In this document: positions 1-6,258 of the stretch, one piece after another
Layout of the letters: every line of letters begins with the position of its first letter
Numbering within the stretch: the stretch's first letter is position 1
Source of the DNA: Anaerolineaceae bacterium UBA5311
GTDB taxonomy: Bacteria > Chloroflexota > Anaerolineae > Anaerolineales > Anaerolineaceae
Length of the DNA: 6,295 nt
Direction of reading: 5' to 3'
Assembly (NCBI GenBank): GCA_002411175.1
Contig: DHRN01000003.1
Coordinates: forward strand, 1-6,295
Made by a program: the position numbers and the translations under genes
Notes under the pieces: model-generated
The model's database searches: none
Seen by the model: the letters and a program-made list of their open reading frames with translations, nothing else
Told to the model about the DNA's origin: nothing

Positions 1-1439
1 TCGGCATCTGTATCCATGCCGAAACCAACCTGCGCGCCGGTTTCGACAACGGTTTTCTTCAGCAGCCAGTTAAATGGCTCTTCGGGGTTGGCATAATCCT
101 GCCCGCCCAAATCGGGGTCCACTTCCGCGTGAACAACGGTATAGCGCACGCCAGCCTCACCCACCAGGCGGGTAAGATAGCCGCGCCCCGACCCGTGCAT
201 TTCGTCAATAACGATGCTTTTATCTGAGAAGTAGCGTCGTATGCGGTCAAAATCGATCGGAATGCGGGCATTTCCGTTGCCATTTTCCTTAATCCAGTCA
301 ACATACAGGTTAATGGGGTCAAAACCCTGCACCACACCGCGCGAACGAGCCTCTTCGATATCGCCTTGCCCGCCAGTTTCATCGACCAGCTGCAATTCGT
401 TGATCCGAAATGCAATAAAATCAGTGACGTTGGTCGGCGCGGGGTATCCCAGGCGGGGATTAAACTTGATCCCCTGCCATTCAGGAGGGTTATGGCTCGC
501 GGTCGCGATGATCAGCCCGGCAATGTCATCTTTTGGAATGACTTCTGTTTCATAAAAAGCCAGGGCGGGTGTGGGCACGTCGCGGTTTCCCATATGCACC
601 CTGAACCCATTTGCCAGGCAAGTTTCAACTGCCCAGCGGGTGACCACATCTGAATTTCTGCGGGTATCACGCCCTAAAACAACGATCCGTCCGGATAGAT
701 CTTCGGCGCCAACGAAGGATGGAACGTTTTCATTATTCATGAAGTCGCAAATTGCCTGGCAGACCTGGCGGGCGCGAGTCTCTGTAAAATCGTTCCCCCA
801 GCGTCCACGCACTCCGGAGGTGCCAAAGCGCAGGTATTTGCGGTCGTATATTTCGCGAAGGAGCCCTTTTTTACCAGCGAGCCCGAGCAGAATCGGGTCT
901 TCAGTGCGTAGTCGAAAAGCATAAAAGCGGTCAAAGATGTTTCCGATCTGGATAACCCGGTAAGGCATGTAGCGATCCGGATCGTATTGATCGTTCATGC
1001 TATCGAGCAATGGTAAAATTTCCCATTTGATATCTTCCCGCAGGGTTTCAAAAACCGGGTTCTCAAGGTAGGTCCTGGCAGCCTTAATCGCCTTTCGACG
1101 CAAATAACCAGACCGGGGCAGGTACTCAGATTCAATCAGCTGCTGGTAAGCCCTGCCTTTGTCATCTTTTCCTTTGTAGAGTTCCAGTCGCCCCTGTGTG
1201 GCTGTTGCCGTAATTGTGAGCAGGATGCTAAAGAGGCGTGAGGAAAGGGGCAGATTGTTCCCAACCAATTCTGGCTGAGAAGCCAACAGGTGCTCCAGCT
1301 GAGCGACGAATGCAGCCATGGCTGCAATCGCCGGCTGCCAGGCTTCTGGCTGGTCGGCGACCAGTATATCGCGATTGAGGCGGTTGAACTCCTGCCCAAT
1401 CCTGTTTTTGAAACTTGTATCCAATGGGTTTTCTGTCAT
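1..1439 (-). CDS. Alpha-D-phosphohexomutase (phosphoglucomutase/phosphomannomutase family) with long N-terminal extension, 3' end cut by window
   Basis: This gene probably interconverts hexose 6-phosphate and 1-phosphate in the cytoplasm (family knowledge); substrate preference cannot be read here. The frame is open for 479 codons from ATG 1439 and leaves the window before its stop. Residues 1-200 are a mostly helical-looking, charged region with no motif I recognise. The mutase then begins: F205-GTSGVRG is the usual N-terminal substrate/phosphate motif, TASHNP with catalytic Ser315 is the phosphoserine loop, and G-M-D476-T-D478-A-(D) is the metal-binding loop, cut at its third aspartate. Domain III with the sugar-specificity loop and domain IV lie outside. 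In most family members the FGT motif is within about the first 20 residues, so the extension is real and unusual; the frame is continuous with no sign of a frameshift. The start is set by AGGAG at 1448-1444, which overlaps the glmM stop codon; only 7 bases separate the genes, implying translational coupling and one operon. Confidence 0.9.
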   Translation of the reverse strand, partial: MTENPLDTSFKNRIGQEFNRLNRDILVADQPEAWQPAIAAMAAFVAQLEHLLASQPELVGNNLPLSSRLFSILLTITATATQGRLELYKGKDDKGRAYQQLIESEYLPRSGYLRRKAIKAARTYLENPVFETLREDIKWEILPLLDSMNDQYDPDRYMPYRVIQIGNIFDRFYAFRLRTEDPILLGLAGKKGLLREIYDRKYLRFGTSGVRGRWGNDFTETRARQVCQAICDFMNNENVPSFVGAEDLSGRIVVLGRDTRRNSDVVTRWAVETCLANGFRVHMGNRDVPTPALAFYETEVIPKDDIAGLIIATASHNPPEWQGIKFNPRLGYPAPTNVTDFIAFRINELQLVDETGGQGDIEEARSRGVVQGFDPINLYVDWIKENGNGNARIPIDFDRIRRYFSDKSIVIDEMHGSGRGYLTRLVGEAGVRYTVVHAEVDPDLGGQDYANPEEPFNWLLKKTVVETGAQVGFGMDTDA

Positions 1440-1446
1440 CGCTCTC

Positions 1447-2919
1447 CTATTCGGCTGAAGGTCGTGGTAAAAGACCACCATGAGCGACATTCAGCACTTC
1501 GATTTTGGCTCCGGGTGGGGTATCGGTCAATTCCTGGATCAGGTCGCATACATCCCAGGCGATTTTGGCAACTTCCCGGACGTTGTGGTGCGAGTCTGCC
1601 TCGAGCATCAGCCGGTATTTCGATTCTGTGCCTGAATAGCGTGAGTTTATTTGCACCAAACCCGGGAGTTCGGCGGGTATCCGCTCCAGGCGTTCCTGAA
1701 ACCGGGGGAGGCTCTGCAGGTCAGGTTTTGATGCCACATTGCACGATGCCACTACCTGGTTATATTTTTGAATCTGGTTGGCAAACTGGGATAAGGAAAG
1801 CCCGGGTTTCTGCCTGAGAATATTCAGCAGGAAGAGCGCTGTTCGGATTCCATCGCCTGTGCGGTGATTTTCATCCATCAGGATTATGTGACCGCTTTGT
1901 TCCCCACCCAGACCCAATTTGCCAGTATTCAGATCACCCTGGGCGATTTCGAGCAGCGCTTCGGTGACATATTTGTCCCCAACCGGTGTTTGCTTCAGGG
2001 TGAAACCTCTTTCATCTGCATATTTCGTCAAGGCGCCATTTGCCATCACAGTAGTTACCAGCGTGTCTCCCAGGAGCTTGCCAGACTGGTGAAGTTCACC
2101 TGCGAACAATGCCAGCATGTGGTCTCCATCAATCAGGTTGCCTTTTTCATCCATCAGGATCACACGATCCGCGTCACCATCAAAGGCTATTGCCACATCA
2201 GCCCGTTCTTTTGCGACCACTTCTGCCAACCCTTCCGGTTTTGAACGCAAGTTTTCAGAACCAGCGCGGACATTGATGTTTATCCCGTCGCACTCGGTGT
2301 TGATCGCCACCAGTTCTGCCCCCAATCGGCGCATAATTTCTGGCGCGGCGGCGTAGGCAGCGCCATTGGCGCAATCCAAAACAATCTTCACACCCTCCAG
2401 GTTCAACCCGGGCACACTTTCCAACATGTCTTGCAAATAGACCTCGAACAAGGTCGGTGCATTTTCTCCGAGGCACTCGTCGTCAAAAACCCGGTTTGTG
2501 CTGTTCGTTGAAGCAAGGTTTGCTTCAATGGTATTCTCTTGTTCTCCGTTCAGTTTCATGCCTTCAGCGTTGAGAAATTTAACCCCGTTTTGAACAGCAG
2601 GATTATGGGAAGCCGAGATGACCGCGCCTGCGTTTGCCCCGACAAAGCGAGTCAGATAGGCAATGCCCGGGGTCGGAATTATGCCCAGGTTCAGCACACG
2701 CACTCCGCTTTCACGAAGACCAGTTGCCAGGGCTCGCTGCAATGCTGGTCCGGATGTGCGCGTGTCGCGACCGATCACAATCAGCGGGGTCGTTCTCTGC
2801 CCGGCGGACAAGGCTCGCCCCGAAGCCAGACCAAGCCGGTAAACAAAATCTGGAGTCATGGGCTCGGTACCATAAGTAGCGCGGATGCCATCAGTTCCAA
2901 AGTAACGTTTTGTTGTCAT
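1447..2919 (-). CDS. glmM: Phosphoglucosamine mutase GlmM
   Basis: This enzyme converts glucosamine-6-phosphate to glucosamine-1-phosphate, the step before GlmU in UDP-GlcNAc synthesis for peptidoglycan. The protein has 490 residues. Visible motifs are Y-FGTDGIR at residues 6-13, SASHNP with catalytic Ser104, the metal loop D247-G-D249-A-D251-R, and the sugar-specificity loop GGEQSGH at 338-344. The EQSGH form is typical of GlmM; phosphomannomutase/phosphoglucomutase enzymes usually have EMSGH, which is why I favour GlmM. The C-terminal phosphate loop is R427-YSGTES instead of the common RPSGTEP. The residue-220 region reads GSENLRSKPEG where many GlmM proteins have a short GS-x-H-PE motif. 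The protein is about 40 residues longer than the usual 445-450, partly from a tail after residue 465. The start ATG follows AGGA (2931-2928) by 8 bases. The phosphatase-fold gene lies 21 bases upstream and the second mutase 7 bases downstream. A phosphoglucomutase/phosphomannomutase with the GlmM loop is the main alternative. Confidence 0.9.
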   Translation of the reverse strand: MTTKRYFGTDGIRATYGTEPMTPDFVYRLGLASGRALSAGQRTTPLIVIGRDTRTSGPALQRALATGLRESGVRVLNLGIIPTPGIAYLTRFVGANAGAVISASHNPAVQNGVKFLNAEGMKLNGEQENTIEANLASTNSTNRVFDDECLGENAPTLFEVYLQDMLESVPGLNLEGVKIVLDCANGAAYAAAPEIMRRLGAELVAINTECDGININVRAGSENLRSKPEGLAEVVAKERADVAIAFDGDADRVILMDEKGNLIDGDHMLALFAGELHQSGKLLGDTLVTTVMANGALTKYADERGFTLKQTPVGDKYVTEALLEIAQGDLNTGKLGLGGEQSGHIILMDENHRTGDGIRTALFLLNILRQKPGLSLSQFANQIQKYNQVVASCNVASKPDLQSLPRFQERLERIPAELPGLVQINSRYSGTESKYRLMLEADSHHNVREVAKIAWDVCDLIQELTDTPPGAKIEVLNVAHGGLLPRPSAE

Positions 2920-2940
2920 AGGAGCTTTCCTGCTGCGAAA

Positions 2941-3834
2941 TTACTCGATCACGAGGTCTGCCACAACCGGCAGGTGATCAGAAATTGAGTGTGTCAGGTC
3001 ATTGTCGACCACGTGGGCTTCAAAACTCAACAAGCGCTTCGCAGGGAAGAAGAAGATATGATCCACAGCTCCGGCAGTTGGATGTGTGGGCAAGTCTTCA
3101 AGCGGGGAGAGGTGGACAAATTTGTGATCACGCTCCAGGTTTTCTTTAAGCGAATATTCATCAATCCGCGCATTAAAATCCCCCATCATAATTAAAGGGT
3201 GCTCAGGCATGAGAACATGTTGTTCCACGAGTCCTAAAATGCGGCTGATCTGCTGAGAGCGGGTCAGTTTGGCTGCGTCGACAACTTCAGACCAGACATG
3301 TTCACCGCGTTCGCCGACCAGCGTGGTCAGGTGCAGGTTCATCATGAAGGGATAGGGGTCTTTCTTAAGTCGGGTGAGAATAACGTAACGAGGGTCCGTG
3401 TCGCGGGTGCCTTCGTAACTTAGGGGCTGGAAGATGGGCACATTGCGGGGCACACCCTCTTTTTCTATGTTACCAAGCCGGCTGAACGGGATATGCGAGA
3501 AAACCGCGTTACCTTTCGACCAGTCCCACCAGTCATTAAAAAGACCGTTGATCATCAGGTCTTTTTTTATCTGCATATGCTTTTTTATTGAAAGTGTTTC
3601 ACCGTAGTAGGAATAATCAAAGCCGCCATCAGAACTAATCCGTTCGATCATGCTGTGCAGGGAGCCATCTGCGTCGGTGTATTGGGCGATTTCCTGGACC
3701 CCTAAAAAATCAGGTTTAATGTCATCAATCAGTTTAGCCAAAGATTTCGCCTTACCCGAGGAGGTTTCGATTGTTCCTGAAAAGTTTTTGACACCTCCGC
3801 CCAAATTTAACGTCATAACCCGAAGTTTTTGCAT
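2941..3834 (-). CDS. Endonuclease/exonuclease/phosphatase-fold hydrolase
   Basis: This 297-residue soluble protein belongs to the EEP superfamily (DNase I, exonuclease III, sphingomyelinase and inositol phosphatase relatives), metal-dependent phosphodiesterases and phosphatases. All core motifs are present in order: T-L-N10 near the N-terminus, V-Q-E48 (metal ligand), GNAVFS at 108-113, N-L-H168-L, G-D219-F-N221-A (catalytic Asp and Asn), D258-H259, and S-D286-H287-L-P at the C-terminus (catalytic His). No signal peptide or membrane segment is seen, so it should be cytoplasmic. Substrate cannot be predicted: nucleic acid, phospholipid head group and sugar or inositol phosphate are all possible. 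A tryptophan-rich patch, DWWDW at 101-105, precedes GNAVFS and may shape the pocket. I chose ATG 3834 over the in-frame TTG at 3846 because GGGAG at 3844-3840 sits 5 bases before the ATG and would itself overlap the TTG codon. It is the first gene of the apparent cluster with glmM. Confidence 0.85.
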   Translation of the reverse strand: MQKLRVMTLNLGGGVKNFSGTIETSSGKAKSLAKLIDDIKPDFLGVQEIAQYTDADGSLHSMIERISSDGGFDYSYYGETLSIKKHMQIKKDLMINGLFNDWWDWSKGNAVFSHIPFSRLGNIEKEGVPRNVPIFQPLSYEGTRDTDPRYVILTRLKKDPYPFMMNLHLTTLVGERGEHVWSEVVDAAKLTRSQQISRILGLVEQHVLMPEHPLIMMGDFNARIDEYSLKENLERDHKFVHLSPLEDLPTHPTAGAVDHIFFFPAKRLLSFEAHVVDNDLTHSISDHLPVVADLVIE

Positions 3835-3869
3835 CTCATCTCCCAAATGATTCCATTAATAGTAACAGG

Positions 3870-3878
3870 ATTATACCA
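3870..3878 (-). promoter_or_regulatory. Putative extended -10 promoter for the EEP-glmM-phosphohexomutase cluster
   Basis: On the minus strand this reads TGGTATAAT, a perfect TATAAT with the TGn extension. No good -35 box is found 16-18 bases upstream (GATCAA at the 17-base position), which fits an extended -10 promoter that does not need one. Transcription would start near 3863, giving a leader of about 28 bases before ATG 3834. It lies in the only gap of this size between genes in the window (3835-3899, 65 bases). No rho-independent terminator is visible in that gap, so read-through from the kinase gene is also possible. Confidence 0.5.
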
Positions 3879-3899
3879 ACCATCCATATGTTTTGATCT

Positions 3900-5270
3900 T
3901 TACGACTGACCAGGTGGAACTCTGCCTGGAAAGGGCAATTCAATCACAAAAACAGCTCCGCCCTCCTCGCTGTTTTGAGCATAGAGGTTTCCACAATGCC
4001 ATTCCACAATTCTTTTTGAAATCGAAAGCCCCAGCCCAATTCCCTCTGCCCCGCCATTTTCCACCGGTTTGACCCGGTAATAACGTTCAAAGATGGTTTC
4101 GAGTTTTTCAGGAGGAATGCCCGGACCTTGATCTCTGATGGTAACCACGATATGATCTGCATGCTTGTTAATGCGCACTTCAATCACGCTGTTTTCGGGG
4201 GAATGTTGATAAGCATTCTGAAGCAAATTTTCAACTACGCGGGTCAGTAAATGAGGGTCGATGTCGACTACGCAATCGGATTCCATGGAATCGAACTTGT
4301 ATTGAATCGCTTTTTTAGCAAAAACAGATGAAAAGTGGGTTAATAAATTTTCTATAAATTCATCAAGCACAACCGGCACTTTGTTAATTTCCAGCCTGCC
4401 CGATTCGGTCAAAGCAAGCAGGCGCAGGTCTTCGACCAGCCGAATCAGCTGCTGGTTTTGATCTTTTAACAAGGCGATCGTTGCCTGGTCAAATGGATAA
4501 ATCCCGTCTTCAATCGCCTCAATGCTCGCTCGCTGTACACTCAGCGGTGTGCGCAGGTCGTGAGTGATATCCATCATCATCAGCCTTTGCATCTCCTGAT
4601 TTCTTTCCAGGGACGCCGCCATATCGTTGACCGCCTGATTCACCTCAGCCATATCGCGATATGGTTTAAGTGGTACCCGCAGAGAGAGGTCTCCTTGTGA
4701 AATTTGTTTGACAGCTGCCATGGTTGTCCAAACAGGTTTCATAGTGCTTCGAATCGATATGACAGACAGCAAATAGCCAACAATCAGACCTATCAGCATT
4801 GCGCCAACGATTGCTTTGATGCTGCCAGAAATAAAGTGGCTATCCTGGCTCGTCAATAAATAGTCGATCGTGCTGCCTGAAAATAAATATCCAACTATCA
4901 CGCCTTTGACAGGGATGGGGACTGCCAGATCCCATAAATCGCGTTTGAGTTTTATCCCTTGCTGAGCCATGTTTGGGGCGAGAACAATTTCTCCGTCCAG
5001 GTTCATCAATGCCATGTCATCATGAATAATTTCCGGGAAAGCTCGTCCAGAATATGCGCGCTGGATGTCCACTGCTCCGATATCGTCCCAACCGTTATGG
5101 CTCAGATAGTAATCCTGAAAAAATGTCAGCAGCGGTTCAACCTTATCAGCCTGAACCTCGCTTAAATAGTCGGTATAAGTCAATCGGACAAAGCAGATAC
5201 CTGCCAGGGCGGCTACTACAAGCGCGACTGTTATAACAAAAAATGAGCTGGTTAACAACTTATTATGCAT
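3900..5270 (-). CDS. Membrane sensor histidine kinase (BaeS-like: sensor, HAMP, HisKA, HATPase)
   Basis: This inner-membrane kinase senses an unknown signal, autophosphorylates on histidine and passes the phosphate to the regulator encoded just upstream. The protein has 456 residues from ATG 5270. Membrane segment 1 is at about 5-28, an extracytoplasmic sensor at about 29-149, membrane segment 2 at about 150-173, and a HAMP linker at about 173-227. The H-box D-I-T-H237-D-L-R-T-P follows, then the N-box ENLLQNA (347-353), G1 box DQGPGIP (380-386), F-box IFERYYRV (393-400) and G2 box GIGLGLS (410-416). All catalytic boxes are intact. The HDLRT form also keeps the polar residues used for phosphatase activity in HisKA kinases. 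The sensor has a YY...GWDDIG pattern and a later LDGEIV segment, like small PAS/Cache-like sensors. ATG 5270 is preferred to the in-frame TTG at 5288 because AGGA (5280-5277) sits 6 bases ahead of it. The gap to the regulator is 8 bases. Confidence 0.93.
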   Translation of the reverse strand: MHNKLLTSSFFVITVALVVAALAGICFVRLTYTDYLSEVQADKVEPLLTFFQDYYLSHNGWDDIGAVDIQRAYSGRAFPEIIHDDMALMNLDGEIVLAPNMAQQGIKLKRDLWDLAVPIPVKGVIVGYLFSGSTIDYLLTSQDSHFISGSIKAIVGAMLIGLIVGYLLSVISIRSTMKPVWTTMAAVKQISQGDLSLRVPLKPYRDMAEVNQAVNDMAASLERNQEMQRLMMMDITHDLRTPLSVQRASIEAIEDGIYPFDQATIALLKDQNQQLIRLVEDLRLLALTESGRLEINKVPVVLDEFIENLLTHFSSVFAKKAIQYKFDSMESDCVVDIDPHLLTRVVENLLQNAYQHSPENSVIEVRINKHADHIVVTIRDQGPGIPPEKLETIFERYYRVKPVENGGAEGIGLGLSISKRIVEWHCGNLYAQNSEEGGAVFVIELPFPGRVPPGQS

Positions 5271-5278
5271 CTCAGGTC

Positions 5279-5956
5279 CTATTCGCAAGCCTTGTATCCG
5301 ACACCAAAAATCGTCTTGATCAGGTTGTTTTCAGGTTCGATCGCCCGGAGCTTACGCCGGATGTTTTTGATGTGTATGTCTATCGTACGCTCGTAACCTG
5401 AATAACGACTACCCTGAGTGACTTCCAGCAATTCGAGCCGGGTAAACTCGCGGTCGGGCTCTGAGATAAGCAGAGACAGCAAATCGAATTCTGCTGGTGT
5501 CAGTTCAAGTGGTTTGCCGGCAAGGTCAGCCGAATGACCGCGCGGATTCATGCGCAGCGTGCCCAGGCACAGGTGGGAAATCTCGCTTGCCCTTGTTTCC
5601 ATCCTGCGTAAGACCGCGTTGACTCTGGCGACCACCTCGCGGGGGGAGAAGGGTTTGGAAATATAATCATCTGCGCCGAGCTCCAGCCCCTTTAGCCGGT
5701 CGACTTCCTCGATCCGGGCGGATATGATAATAATGGGCACCGGTTTTCTTTTACGAATTTCACGCATTACATGCAAACCGTCCATATCGGGAAGGTTTAA
5801 ATCCAGCAAGATTAAATTTGGTTTTTCTTTATCCAAAAGGTCCAGGGCTTGTTGTCCGGTAAATGCGCTGACAGGGTTGTAGTCATAATGCTGCAGATAG
5901 TCTCGCAGAATTTGATTCAGGTTGGTTTCATCCTCGACAACAAGTATTTTAGTCAT
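5279..5956 (-). CDS. OmpR/PhoB-family response regulator
   Basis: This 225-residue DNA-binding regulator is the likely partner of the kinase encoded 8 bases downstream. The receiver domain (about 1-120) has the acidic pair E8-D9, phosphoacceptor D52 in LLDLNLPDMDG, switch residue S79 in IIIISAR, and K101 in SKPFSP. The winged-helix output domain (about 127-225) has the LELTPAEFDLL segment (150-160), the recognition helix region R190-TIDIHIKNIRRKL, and the C-terminal hairpin ending GVGYK. Length and motif order are normal for the family. ATG 5956 is chosen because it begins the classic MTKILVVEDE start and has AGGGG (5965-5961) 4 bases upstream. The same frame stays open up to 6067, but that extension is not receiver-like. 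Family members usually bind tandem direct repeats; candidate repeats are seen upstream, which would fit autoregulation, but the targets are unknown. Confidence 0.95.
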   Translation of the reverse strand: MTKILVVEDETNLNQILRDYLQHYDYNPVSAFTGQQALDLLDKEKPNLILLDLNLPDMDGLHVMREIRKRKPVPIIIISARIEEVDRLKGLELGADDYISKPFSPREVVARVNAVLRRMETRASEISHLCLGTLRMNPRGHSADLAGKPLELTPAEFDLLSLLISEPDREFTRLELLEVTQGSRYSGYERTIDIHIKNIRRKLRAIEPENNLIKTIFGVGYKACE

Positions 5957-5971
5957 AATGCCCCTGTAGAT

Positions 5972-5990
5972 AAAGCTGATTTTCAGCTTT
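5972..5990 (-). promoter_or_regulatory. Perfect 8-bp inverted repeat in the response-regulator leader
   Basis: AAAGCTGA and TCAGCTTT form a perfect 8-bp stem around a 3-base loop. The element ends 7 bases before the AGGGG ribosome binding site of the regulator gene and 16 bases before its ATG. In minus-strand RNA it would form a hairpin close to the predicted 5' end. The stem is A/T-rich apart from its GC core. On the plus strand it is followed by a short T run (5988-5992), so it could also act as a weak terminator of rightward antisense transcripts. It could equally be a dimeric protein-binding site. Confidence 0.5.
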
Positions 5991-6002
5991 TTGGCGATGT
6001 TA

Positions 6003-6011
6003 ATTATCTCA
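6003..6011 (-). promoter_or_regulatory. Putative extended -10 promoter for the two-component operon
   Basis: The minus strand reads TGAGATAAT: GATAAT matches TATAAT at five of six positions and carries the TGn extension. No convincing -35 box is found 17-18 bases upstream. A start near 5996 would give a leader of about 40 bases containing the inverted repeat at 5972-5990. This is a motif match only. Confidence 0.35.
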
Positions 6012-6084
6012 CAGTTAAAAAAAGCCACAGAAGACCTGACTGTTTTCGAAATTATTGCTTCGATCACATAGTCATTATCAGTTG

Positions 6085-6124
6085 CCTGGTTTTCTGTTCT
6101 TCGTGCGGGGTGTAACCTGGTTTT
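6085..6124. repeat. Direct repeat CCTGGTTTT, two copies 31 bp apart
   Basis: CCTGGTTTT occurs at 6085-6093 and 6116-6124, 31 bp apart start to start, close to three helical turns, so both copies face the same side of the DNA. They lie about 75-115 bp upstream of the predicted operon promoter. Direct-repeat operators are usual for OmpR/PhoB-type regulators, so an autoregulatory site is possible. Two 9-bp copies could also arise by chance. Confidence 0.35.
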
Positions 6125-6213
6125 TCCGTAAGATTAGAAGAGCACGGATTTTATGAGTATATTTGCGTCTTTGGTTAATTGTCATAGGATTTGTTGTTGC
6201 CATCGCTGCCTCG

Positions 6214-6258
6214 GTAACATTTTCATTTGACCTAACGATAGCAATTTAGTAACATTTT
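6214..6258. repeat. Direct repeat GTAACATTTT, two perfect copies 35 bp apart
   Basis: The 10-bp word GTAACATTTT is present at 6214-6223 and 6249-6258 with no mismatch. The core GTAAC appears a third time at 6112-6116. The two full copies bracket the -35 match of the possible rightward promoter, and the second overlaps its -10. This arrangement would suit a regulator site, but no binding family can be named from it. Confidence 0.4.
6227..6255 (+). promoter_or_regulatory. Possible rightward sigma70-type promoter
   Basis: TTGACC (five of six to TTGACA) at 6227-6232 and TAACAT (four of six to TATAAT) at 6250-6255 are separated by exactly 17 bases on the plus strand. A start near 6262 would read out of the window to the right, towards an unseen divergent gene. 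Motif match only. Confidence 0.3.

Noticed and set aside
1290..1817. Plus-strand open frame of 175 codons
   Set aside because: It is antisense to both glmM and the second mutase, whose catalytic motifs are intact, and its translation resembles no known family.
2920..2931. Small AGGA/TCCT inverted repeat around the glmM ribosome binding site
   Set aside because: The stem is only 4 bp with a 4-base loop and is too weak to claim as a regulatory structure.
2539..2988. Plus-strand open frame of 149 codons
   Set aside because: It lies opposite glmM and the intergenic region, has no recognisable domain and low-quality composition; glmM is clearly the real gene here.
5271..5288. TTG start at 5288 for the histidine kinase, overlapping the regulator gene
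   Set aside because: ATG 5270 has a well-spaced AGGA site and begins directly before the first membrane segment.
5957..6067. In-frame upstream extension of the response regulator by 37 residues
   Set aside because: The extension is not receiver-like, covers the predicted promoter and hairpin, and the canonical MTKILVVEDE start with a ribosome binding site lies at 5956.
6153..6230. Short plus-strand frame of 25 codons with a cysteine/histidine cluster (CHRICCCHRC)
   Set aside because: It has no good ribosome binding site, is very short, and the cluster may be chance in a non-coding region.
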